Positions 18,201-24,765 of a DNA stretch of 64,000 nucleotides are shown piece by piece. Positions within the stretch are counted from its first letter, which is position 1, and each line of letters starts with the position of its first letter. The stretch is from Thalassospira mesophila (GTDB lineage: Bacteria; Pseudomonadota; Alphaproteobacteria; Rhodospirillales; Thalassospiraceae), in contig NZ_JFKA01000010.1 in NCBI RefSeq assembly GCF_002115755.1, positions 81,970-145,969 of the forward strand, given 5' to 3'. The notes below the pieces were generated by a model, which searched no databases, was not told the DNA's origin, and saw only the letters and a program-made list of their open reading frames with translations. The position numbers were made by a program, and so were the translations under genes.

Positions 18201-19027
18201 TCCCAAAGTGCTGAGTGATCATTGCCCTCCCCCGAATAAGCTATAGGAGTAACACCACGATCTCGCCATTTCGTTTCAATGTCTTCATGACGCCCACGGT
18301 CAAACGCATATAAATTGCGTTGATCAATCCCGCCATTCTGACTCAATCCCTGCAACAGGTATTTTACGGGTGGGTCATCTGCGCTATACCCAACAAGAAC
18401 AACAGTATGATGTTTAATCAGTTCTCTAATAAAATTCGTTGCCCATGCTTCGGCCAAATAGGCGCGCCCAAAATCCGCGCTCCCTAATACGTAACTATCT
18501 GGTTGCCCAATATGACCATGAAGATAAGTAATGCCCGTGATTGAATCTCCATGCTCAAGCACTGGTAGGGTAGGCGCAACGCGTACTTGCAACAGTTCAT
18601 CTTGGCCAAACTCAAACAAACGATCAAAATTCGTTGTTACCACTTGTGGCCGATGATCACGATCAGAGGAAATTCGACAAATTAACCTATGCTTGTCACT
18701 TGGATCATCATTCCTTGGCGCTCCAAGGCATTCAGAAACAATCGCATTCACTTCATCGCGACCATATTCCTGATACAAAGAATTGAACAACTGATCCAAC
18801 GGGGTTTTGGCACCGTTGCCACCTATTTTCCAAGGTAGGAAGTCCCGCATTATGTCGCCGTTTTCATCGGGATCTAATTTATCTATGACATACTGTGCCA
18901 ACCCTACAAAAGTTGGCATTCCTGCTGGAATCGAAACACCGGCACCGCACAGAAAAACACACCTTCCCTCATCTCTTTTTTGCAACAAATAGTCCGGTAT
19001 GGCTGGTCCATTTGCATGAAATCTCAC
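15239..19027 (-). CDS. Large SIR2-domain protein, probable antiphage NADase
   Basis: A 1262-residue protein starting at a GTG (19027); no in-frame ATG lies nearby. Residues 1-250 form a SIR2-like NAD-binding domain: CGAGVS (27-32), TTNFDRLF with Asn133, YLHGHIG with the predicted catalytic His170, and LVGYSADDPP (211-220). The remaining 1000 residues are rich in predicted helices, without transmembrane segments, and are likely a sensor and oligomerisation region. Large SIR2 proteins with a long C-terminus (defence-associated sirtuins, some with DUF4020) deplete NAD when a phage protein is detected. That function is inferred from architecture; the C-terminal family is unproven. Its base composition is clearly more AT-rich than both neighbours, suggesting transfer. 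It may share a transcript with the acetyltransferase gene downstream. Confidence 0.82.
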   Translation of the reverse strand: MRFHANGPAIPDYLLQKRDEGRCVFLCGAGVSIPAGMPTFVGLAQYVIDKLDPDENGDIMRDFLPWKIGGNGAKTPLDQLFNSLYQEYGRDEVNAIVSECLGAPRNDDPSDKHRLICRISSDRDHRPQVVTTNFDRLFEFGQDELLQVRVAPTLPVLEHGDSITGITYLHGHIGQPDSYVLGSADFGRAYLAEAWATNFIRELIKHHTVVLVGYSADDPPVKYLLQGLSQNGGIDQRNLYAFDRGRHEDIETKWRDRGVTPIAYSGEGNDHSALWDTFEAWAERADDPRAWRGNVINLARKGPRLVEAYQRGQVAHVVRTTAGARAFANATPKITAEWLCVLDVNCRIADISKGYGEDAEIFDPLQTYGLDDDPARPPANSYWQARIHDHLLGWRPGDDNPENIHDLGAFPAADNMPLPSRLGTLVWWISEHLDSPIAAWWAFRQRRLHPSFLKFVRDALTRQKDLPSDARKMWNVLVEMHTAVSADRHGSYWFELRRMIDVEGWSNHVIREFENFLLPSYATSFLGGIKKSKAPLGSWANTDVKDIANLSVKFPDLHQQDLEIPDCDLDVVISAAENCFRRAIMMLQDLNVSYYPVPTCYPGRETEGRLTDTRTSGFFDWFLSLFSRMVEHHPEVMRNRVLLWPESDPYFFRKLKFFADAHRLLFSGEEVVNFLLKVDPEIFWDYQVSREVLFLLQDRWGDFSRNEKESLIEKMLLYSEVGEDFKREESIRQVACYIKFLSLNGCELSPTHTQRLAELIATVPNWRDEFAKEIVRKRGGNFGYVKVDDAPAVFDGLSVNEVSERLDNMPGRGWGDFFEKKPFIGLVKNNPKRSLLVLLHKARRDEYPAEFWFQLIDKFPENVTRRFLLVFARELGRLPFEKIEGVEYYIGRWINGNLNKIYTLSPLVAWSVFDHFASNIIIDRSDLGEDGAAKVIAMDEATQRSRCLFECAINEPAGHAMDGILKALETLGVKENAGIPGAFRQRIERFLENPGNEKNYAVCILTRYIGWLYSVDPVWVMTRLVPLFSSNNDVSEFAWNGFLYSETKFPPEVAVTVKPYLLQIFPKVYEWKWPDGDIELAVDLLSSMAIFDANEPHGLTYREMRNCLRRMNDRSRSHVVHFLTRFGCEESNGWVDHVVPFITNAWPLERKYRTSSLVAEWVLLLSRSGDHFPTVLQAVRKFLVPVSSGNGLFSLDMTLDDDEPLVSRFPQEVLSVLDAIIPETMSVVPFELSQMLSEIEKAAPELFRTRHFLRLIDLVERQ

Positions 19028-19148
19028 GTCACAACTATCCCTATTGATACCCGGTGCATTTAACCAAGTTTAACTCGTCACATAAGCAGCCGGAAATAGA
19101 AAACAGCCAGGAAAACTCTGTGATATAATCTGTTAGTCGTTAGCTAAT

Positions 19149-20273
19149 TCACTGCCGCGCAGCACTTAACCGCACCGGCTGGCGTTTGCGGCCCCACTGC
19201 CCAGGCTTGGGGCCAAACACCCCGGCACAGGCGATTCCGCATTCAGTACAATTTCCGTGCGCATCCAGCTTCCAGTCCGAAAGCTCATACCAGTCCCGGC
19301 CAATCAGGCGGGTATGGCAGTTATGGCAATAGGTGCTAGAAGCCGCGTGGTCATGCACATTGCCGACATACACATAGCGCAGCCCGTTTTTAAGCGCGAT
19401 CTCCCGCGCCCGGATCAGGGTTTGTGCGGGTGTTTGCGGGGTATCCATCATTTTCCAGTCGGGGTGAAAGGCGCTGAAATGCACCGGCTCATCGGGGCCA
19501 AGATTGGCCATGATCCAGCGGGTCATGGCATCAAACTCGCCATCGCTGTCATTTTCACCCGGTATCACCAGATTGGTCAGCTCAAACCACACCCCGGTTT
19601 CGCGCTTCAGATAAATCAGGGTTTCGAGAACATCATCCAGATGGGCCGAACACAGCTTGTGATAAAACGCCTCGGTAAAGCCTTTTAAATCCACATTGGC
19701 GGCATCCATATGGCGAAAAAACTCTGCCCGCGCATCCTTGCCAATATAGCCCGCCGTGACCGCAATGGTTTTAATCCCTGCCGCCCGGCAGGCCTTTGCC
19801 ACATCCACCGCATATTCCAAAAAAATCACCGGGTCGTTATAGGTAAAGGCCACCGACGAACAGCCCCATTGTTTTGCGGTTTGCACAATCATATCGGGGG
19901 TGGCAAGGCTACCCACCGCATCCATCTGCCTTGCCTTGGAAATTTCATGGTTCTGGCAAAACTTGCAGGTCAGATTGCAGCCCGCCGTACCAAAGGACAA
20001 AACCGGGCTTCCGGGCAAAAAATGGTTCAGCGGCTTTTTCTCGACCGGATCAATACAAAACCCCGATGACCGCCCCCAGGTGGTCAGCACCATCTGGTCA
20101 TTTTGCCGGGCACGGACAAAACACAGGCCGCGTTGCCCCTCGGCCAGCTTGCAATAACGCGGGCAGACATCGCACTGAATACGGCCATCATCCAGCCGGT
20201 GCCAGTAACGGCCCGGCACGGTGTCGACCAAAGGTGCTTGTATGCCGGGCAATGTCGGGGGTGCGGTCATCAT
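19149..20273 (-). CDS. amrS: AmmeMemoRadiSam system radical SAM enzyme
   Basis: A 374-residue radical SAM protein. The iron-sulfur cluster motif CNLTCKFC gives Cys99, Cys103 and Cys106. An N-terminal cysteine cluster (Cys34, 37, 41, 51) is typical of this family, as is HFLPGSPVLSFGTAGCN before the cluster. The C-terminus has two CxxC pairs (YCHNC and NCTEC) that likely bind zinc or a second cluster. The enzyme is known only from the co-occurrence of Memo, AMMECR1 and radical SAM proteins; its reaction is unknown. It is divergent from the Memo-AMMECR1 fusion across 96 bp, so both parts of the system are present. Either of two adjacent ATGs (20273, 20270) could start it. Confidence 0.92.
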   Translation of the reverse strand: MMTAPPTLPGIQAPLVDTVPGRYWHRLDDGRIQCDVCPRYCKLAEGQRGLCFVRARQNDQMVLTTWGRSSGFCIDPVEKKPLNHFLPGSPVLSFGTAGCNLTCKFCQNHEISKARQMDAVGSLATPDMIVQTAKQWGCSSVAFTYNDPVIFLEYAVDVAKACRAAGIKTIAVTAGYIGKDARAEFFRHMDAANVDLKGFTEAFYHKLCSAHLDDVLETLIYLKRETGVWFELTNLVIPGENDSDGEFDAMTRWIMANLGPDEPVHFSAFHPDWKMMDTPQTPAQTLIRAREIALKNGLRYVYVGNVHDHAASSTYCHNCHTRLIGRDWYELSDWKLDAHGNCTECGIACAGVFGPKPGQWGRKRQPVRLSAARQ

Positions 20274-20369
20274 GATCAGGTCCGCCTGTTAATAAAATGC
20301 AGCATCCTTTGAAAATCTAGTCTCGCGCGCTATCTTTTGCAAAGGATCGCAGATCAAAAGGGATGCGCC

Positions 20370-21839
20370 ATGACCATTATTCGCCCCGCCGCCATTGCCG
20401 GTACGTTTTATCCTGCCGATGCCAGTGTGTTGCGCACAACCATTGCAAACCTGATGGCGTCTGCCGCCACCCACGCCCCCCATGAAAGCGCGCCCAAGGC
20501 CATCATCGTGCCCCATGCCGGGCTGGTGTTTTCCGGTGGCATTGCGGCAAACGGGTTTGCCACCATCCTGCCTGCGATCCATACCATCAAACGTTTGGTG
20601 ATTATCGGCCCGGCCCATCGCATGGCGTTTCAAGGTATTGCCGTGGCCGATGCCACCGCGTTTGAAACGCCGCTGGGCACTGTGCCGGTGGATGAAGCGG
20701 CGATTAACAGCGTTCTGGCCCTGCCGCAGGTGCAGCGGCTTAACGCAGCACATGTGCAGGAACACGGGCTGGAAATTGAATTGCCGTTTATTCAGCATAT
20801 TTTCGCAAATCAGCCCGAAGTGCAAATTGTGCCACTGCTGGTCAGCCGCTGTGCCGCCCACCAGATTGAAGAAGTGGTTGAAACACTGTGGGGCGGACCG
20901 GAAACCCTGATGGTGATTTCGTCCGACCTGTCGCATTTTCACGATGACGCCACGGCGTGCCAAATGGATGACCGCACCCGCCAATTGATTGAAAATTTCA
21001 GGGCTGAGGAACTGGGGTTTGACGATGCCTGTGGCTGCCTGGCGATTGTCGGCTTGCTGCGCGTGGCGCGCAAACGCGACATGAAAGTGAAAACGCTTTC
21101 ACTGCAAAATTCCAGCGTCGCCAGTGGCGATACATCCCGTGTGGTTGGCTATGGCGCGTGGGCGTTTTACGATAGCGAAACAGCCATTTTACCTGATGAT
21201 GAAAGCGGTTTCACCGATGCCACCCAAAACATTCTAAACCGGCATGGCAAAGGGTTGCTGCGCCTTGCCAGCCAGTCAATCCGCCATGGGCTGGCGCAGG
21301 ATGCCCCCCTGCAAGCGAACATCGACACGTTGCCAGATGATCTAAACCACCCCGGTGCCTGTTTTGTGACCTTGAAGTTAAATGGCGATTTACGCGGGTG
21401 CATTGGTTCCATCATCGCACAGCGCGCTCTGGCGCAAGATGTGTGTGAAAACGCTTTCAAGGCGGCCTTTGACGACCCGCGCTTTGCCAAAATTACGGCG
21501 GCAGACCTGACGGATGATCTGGAAATGTCGATTTCGGTATTATCAAAACCACAGCCGTTTCCCTTTGAAAGCGAAGCCGATTTTATCGACAGGCTAACCC
21601 CGTTTGAGGACGGTATTATTTTATCTGATGGCAACAAACGCGGCCTTTTTTTGCCACAAGTCTGGGATCAACTGCCCGACCCGACAGATTTTACCCGCCA
21701 CCTGAAACGCAAGGCAGGATTGCCGATGGATTACTGGTCAAACACGCTGACAGCGCAACGCTTTGTCACACGCGGGATTGAAAGCAAAACCGTGTTTGCA
21801 CCGGGCACCCTTTGGGCAGAACACAACCATCACCGGTAA
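20370..21839 (+). CDS. Memo-AMMECR1 fusion (AmmeMemoRadiSam proteins B and A)
   Basis: A 489-residue fusion. Residues 1-270 are a Memo domain, related to dioxygenases: PHAGLVFSG with His49, EHGLEIELPF (131-140) and SSDLSHF (184-190) supply the metal-site histidines seen in the family. Residues about 285-485 are AMMECR1-like, with its hallmark LRGCIG at 341-346. Many genomes encode these as separate genes next to the radical SAM partner. The ATG at 20370 is preferred over the upstream in-frame start (20337) because AAGGGA precedes it and the protein then begins at the first Memo strand. It is divergent from amrS and followed 78 nt later by cysQ. The biochemical role is unknown. Confidence 0.92.
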   Translation: MTIIRPAAIAGTFYPADASVLRTTIANLMASAATHAPHESAPKAIIVPHAGLVFSGGIAANGFATILPAIHTIKRLVIIGPAHRMAFQGIAVADATAFETPLGTVPVDEAAINSVLALPQVQRLNAAHVQEHGLEIELPFIQHIFANQPEVQIVPLLVSRCAAHQIEEVVETLWGGPETLMVISSDLSHFHDDATACQMDDRTRQLIENFRAEELGFDDACGCLAIVGLLRVARKRDMKVKTLSLQNSSVASGDTSRVVGYGAWAFYDSETAILPDDESGFTDATQNILNRHGKGLLRLASQSIRHGLAQDAPLQANIDTLPDDLNHPGACFVTLKLNGDLRGCIGSIIAQRALAQDVCENAFKAAFDDPRFAKITAADLTDDLEMSISVLSKPQPFPFESEADFIDRLTPFEDGIILSDGNKRGLFLPQVWDQLPDPTDFTRHLKRKAGLPMDYWSNTLTAQRFVTRGIESKTVFAPGTLWAEHNHHR

Positions 21840-21917
21840 AGATACGGACTGGACCTTTCTTGTAAAATTGCCTAGGTCATCCCCTATGAACATATTCCCC
21901 CAGACAAAGGATTTCCC

Positions 21918-22733
21918 ATGACCAACGGCTTGCCCGCAAATGCCCACGCCCTTGAAAACGGCCTGATCGAGATTGCCCGCAAGGCCGGTGCGGCGATCAT
22001 GGAAATCTATAAAACCGATTTTGAAGTGCGATCCAAGGATGACGCATCGCCGGTCACCGAGGCCGACGAAGCCGCCGAAGCCATTATTCTGCCTGGCCTG
22101 CACGCCCTGACGCCCAATGTTAAAATCGTATCCGAAGAAAGTGCCGCGGCAGGCGATATTCCCGATGTATCAACGGAAACCGATTTTTTCTGGCTGGTAG
22201 ACCCGCTGGACGGCACCAAGGAATTTATCAAACGCAATGGCGAATTTACCGTCAACATCGCGCTGATTGCCAAAGGTGTGCCGGTTATGGGGGTTGTTTA
22301 TGCCCCGGCGCTGGAAAAGCTGTATTTCGGCGGGCCTGACGGTGCCAAGCTGATTGAAAACGATACCGACCCCAAAACCACCGCCATCACCGTGCGCCCG
22401 ATGCCCAAAGATGGCATCGTCGTGGTGGGTTCACGCTCGCACGGCGACCCGGAAGCGATGAAAGCATTTTTGGGCGATTTGAAAGTGCGTGAAATGCGCC
22501 CGGCGGGAAGCTCGCTGAAACTGTGCCTGATCGCACAGGGCGAAGCCGACCTTTACCCGCGCCTGGGCCGCACCATGGAATGGGATATCGGGGCGGGCCA
22601 CGCGGTTCTGGCCGCTGCCGGTGGCGTGGTTGAAAACATGGATGGCCGCCCGTTTGTTTATGGCAAGGGCGATTTTGCCAATCCCTATTTCGTCGCCCGC
22701 AGCCCGTCAGTACCGGTGACCTATCAAAACTAG
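21918..22733 (+). CDS. cysQ: 3'(2'),5'-bisphosphate nucleotidase
   Basis: CysQ removes the 3'-phosphate from PAP, recycling a by-product of sulfate assimilation. It belongs to the inositol monophosphatase superfamily with lithium-sensitive, magnesium-dependent activity. The 271-residue product has the metal-binding SPVTEADEAAEA, EES in KIVSEESAAAG, DPLDGTKEF, and the C-terminal MEWDIGAGHAVLAAAGG. The ATG at 21918 has AAAGGA 9 nt upstream. No cysteine or sulfate genes are beside it. A strong terminator follows the gene. Confidence 0.94.
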   Translation: MTNGLPANAHALENGLIEIARKAGAAIMEIYKTDFEVRSKDDASPVTEADEAAEAIILPGLHALTPNVKIVSEESAAAGDIPDVSTETDFFWLVDPLDGTKEFIKRNGEFTVNIALIAKGVPVMGVVYAPALEKLYFGGPDGAKLIENDTDPKTTAITVRPMPKDGIVVVGSRSHGDPEAMKAFLGDLKVREMRPAGSSLKLCLIAQGEADLYPRLGRTMEWDIGAGHAVLAAAGGVVENMDGRPFVYGKGDFANPYFVARSPSVPVTYQN

Positions 22734-22780
22734 ATTTCAGGCGCGATTGCCCGTTATGGCAGAACCGCCGCGACCCTTAA

Positions 22781-22818
22781 CAGCAGGATGGACATTGTTT
22801 CATCCTGCTGTTTTTTTT
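22781..22818 (+). terminator. Intrinsic terminator after cysQ
   Basis: CAGCAGGATG (22781-22790) and CATCCTGCTG (22801-22810) form a perfect 10-bp stem with a 10-nt loop, followed by eight T residues. Confidence 0.93.
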
Positions 22819-22950
22819 ATCCGCGCCTTCCCCGCCTAGCATTGCCCTGCACAAGGACGCGGTGTTTTGGGCCCGTTATCAATATGATAAACCCGGCGCA
22901 ATGCAACATTGCCAAAGCCATCGCTATGGCACACAAAACCCGCAGGAACC

Positions 22951-22979
22951 TTGACTTTTTTATAAACCGGGAATACTAT
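22951..22979 (+). promoter_or_regulatory. Consensus-like promoter in front of a candidate small RNA
   Basis: TTGACT (22951-22956) and TACTAT (22974-22979) are 17 bp apart, an ideal sigma70 arrangement. Transcription would start near 22986. No good ribosome-binding site plus ORF follows. Confidence 0.55.
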
Positions 22980-22985
22980 AATGAC

Positions 22986-23110
22986 ATCGCCACACAACGT
23001 GTAGGTGACGTAAATAGCCGCCGGACTAACGGCGACGCGGTTCGGATCACTACCGCGGAGCGATACCGAACTATAGCGTAAAAGAGCCGCCATTTATTGG
23101 CGGCTCTGCG
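22986..23110 (+). ncRNA. Candidate small RNA
   Basis: The stretch downstream of a near-consensus promoter folds into several small hairpins: GCCG with CGGC (about 23016-23033) and GCGGT with ACCGC (about 23037-23056). It ends with a perfect 8-bp stem, GAGCCGCC (23084-23091) with GGCGGCTC (23099-23106). The T-run after the last hairpin is poor (TGCGCTGTTT). No known RNA family is recognised. Overlapping short ORFs on both strands lack ribosome-binding sites and recognisable products, so an RNA is the better guess. The exact ends are uncertain. Confidence 0.35.
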
Positions 23111-23276
23111 CTGTTTGCTCGAAAATTATACACGCCAATCTAAATGATTTGCAAACAAATGACGCCGAATTAACCAGCGACGAATGGCTCTTCCTGTGAC
23201 AAAAAGGGTAACGTGAAAGTCCTCACGCTTCTATCCTTTGAACAAGCATCGTGCTTCAGATCATACAATCAATTAC

Positions 23277-23426
23277 TTAGAGCATGTTTCCTTTAATAAG
23301 ACCCATTCTGCCCGCGCATTTTGCCGCTCGGCAAGGAGAAGTCCGCAGGGCGTAACGGGGTTACGGACAAGGATTTCGACGTAGCCGAGCAGCAAAACGG
23401 GTCTTATTAAAGGAAACATGCTCTAA
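23277..23426. mobile_element. MITE-like element with 25-28 bp perfect terminal inverted repeats
   Basis: The arms 23277-23304 and 23399-23426 are perfect inverted copies over 28 bp (starting TTAGAGCATGTTTCCTTTAA). Read as TA plus a 25-bp inverted repeat, the ends fit a TA target duplication, as made by IS630/Tc1-mariner elements. The interior holds a second inverted pair (23319-23332 with 23384-23397, one mismatch) and a small nested stem near 23341-23367. There is no room for a transposase, so it is non-autonomous or a structured dispersed repeat. Confidence 0.7.
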
Positions 23427-23657
23427 AATCTGCTCCATCACTATTCGGGTCACATCAAATACAAAAGTCGGTAGTGCGACCACCGCGCTTAGCGCAAGTG
23501 TTTTTAAAAACAGATCAAAATACTGCATTTGACGCTCTTCAGATGAAACATCTTCAGTTTCCCGCCAGAGTACCGACAAACTTTTGTAAATTCCTGTGAA
23601 AAAGAATGCCCTTTTTCTAATTGACATTCGTTCCAGCTTGTCATTGCGGGCCATCAT
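23361..23657 (-). pseudogene. Small membrane-type ORF running into the MITE-like element
   Basis: An ORF of 98 codons on the minus strand. The first three quarters include a basic N-terminus (MARNDKLERMSIRKR) and one probable membrane helix (LALSAVVALPTFVFDVTRI). The last 21 or so residues (from about 23426 down) are encoded by the MITE-like element and end with an arginine-rich tail. If the ORF is a real gene, its original C-terminus has been replaced by insertion. No ribosome-binding site is evident and no family is recognised, so it could also be a chance ORF. Confidence 0.35.
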
Positions 23658-23701
23658 CGCTAGGTATTTCAACAGATTGAAATTTTATCAATGGTGGTGC
23701 C

Positions 23702-24682
23702 ATGTCCCCCGCCCTGACCATTCGTGTTTATTCCGAAGGTGCCCTGGCCCAGGCCGCTGGCAAATTACGTGCCGGTGAGCTGGTGGCTTTTCCTACCGAA
23801 ACGGTTTACGGGCTCGGTGCCGATGCCACCAACAAGGATGCGGTGGCCGGTATTTTTGCCGCCAAACAGCGCCCGTCCTTTAACCCGCTGATCAGCCATT
23901 TCCCCGACCGCGACGCCGCCGCCCGCCACGCCGTGTTTGATGACCGCGCCGATAAACTGGCCGCGGCATTCTGGCCCGGTGCGCTATCGCTGGTGCTGCC
24001 CAAGCGCGATGACAGCACGATTTGCGACTTAACCACCGCGGGCTTGCCCAGCATTGCCGTGCGCGTACCGGCCCACGATATCGCCCGTGCCCTGTTGCGC
24101 GCAGCGGATCGCCCCATTGCCGCGCCATCTGCCAACCGGTCGGGCCGCATCAGCCCCACCACGGCGGGCCATGTGGCGGCATCGCTGGGCAATGCGGTTT
24201 CGATGATTCTGGATGGCGGACAGTGCGGTGTCGGCCTTGAAAGCACGGTGGTCGATTTAACCACCGACCGGGTGGTGCTGCTGCGCCCCGGCGGCATTAC
24301 GGCAGAGCAAATAAGCGCGGTTCTGGGCTGTGATGTTGTGATGGCCGACACCGACGATGATGCCCCGAAATCGCCGGGCATGATGAGCAGCCACTATGCG
24401 CCGGGCCTGCCGGTGCGCCTTAACGCCACCACCCCTGATCGCACTATCGGCGATGAAGTTTTGCTGGCCTTTGGCCCCGATTGCGCCACAGGCGGGTTTG
24501 CCCAGGTTTTATGGCTGTCCAAATCCGGCGATGACCGCGAGGCGGCGGCCAACCTGTTTGCGGTGCTCCATCAGGCCGATCAATGCCGGGTCAAAGGCAT
24601 TGCCATTTGCCCGATCCCCGATGACGGGCTGGGCATTGCCATTAACGACCGCATGAAACGCGCGGCCGCCCCGCGCGGCTAG
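23702..24682 (+). CDS. L-threonylcarbamoyladenylate synthase (Sua5 type)
   Basis: This enzyme makes threonylcarbamoyl-AMP from threonine, bicarbonate and ATP, the first step of t6A37 tRNA modification. The 326-residue product has the YrdC domain: AFPTETVYGLGADA (30-43), KQRPSFNPL and the APSANRSGRISPT block. It also has a C-terminal Sua5 extension beginning at the linker KSPGMMSSHYAPGLP (consensus PGMKYRHYAP). The two-domain length marks it as the Sua5 rather than the short TsaC type. The ATG at 23702 follows a long intergenic region. The next gene is a separate oxidoreductase 83 bp away. Confidence 0.94.
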   Translation: MSPALTIRVYSEGALAQAAGKLRAGELVAFPTETVYGLGADATNKDAVAGIFAAKQRPSFNPLISHFPDRDAAARHAVFDDRADKLAAAFWPGALSLVLPKRDDSTICDLTTAGLPSIAVRVPAHDIARALLRAADRPIAAPSANRSGRISPTTAGHVAASLGNAVSMILDGGQCGVGLESTVVDLTTDRVVLLRPGGITAEQISAVLGCDVVMADTDDDAPKSPGMMSSHYAPGLPVRLNATTPDRTIGDEVLLAFGPDCATGGFAQVLWLSKSGDDREAAANLFAVLHQADQCRVKGIAICPIPDDGLGIAINDRMKRAAAPRG

Positions 24683-24765
24683 GCTGAGGCGGAGGTTAAG
24701 CTGGTCCCAACCTCGGCCTGGCCCTGTCACCCGGTTAACATTGTTAATTTAATTTGGAACGCTTC

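Larger units (their letters stand above)
22734..23701. other. Long intergenic region between cysQ and tsaC
   Basis: This 968-base region holds the cysQ terminator (22781), a consensus promoter and candidate small RNA (22951-23110), a 150-bp MITE-like element (23277-23426), and a small ORF on the minus strand that runs into the element. Stretches at 22820-22945 and 23110-23275 show no supported gene. Confidence 0.6.

Noticed and set aside
22788..23081. 97-codon plus-strand ORF after cysQ
   Set aside because: It starts within the cysQ terminator hairpin, and its composition is not protein-like.
22836..23093. 85-codon minus-strand ORF overlapping the candidate small RNA
   Set aside because: It starts inside the palindromic hairpin at 23084, has no ribosome-binding site, and matches no family. 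A plus-strand RNA is the better reading, though this is not settled.
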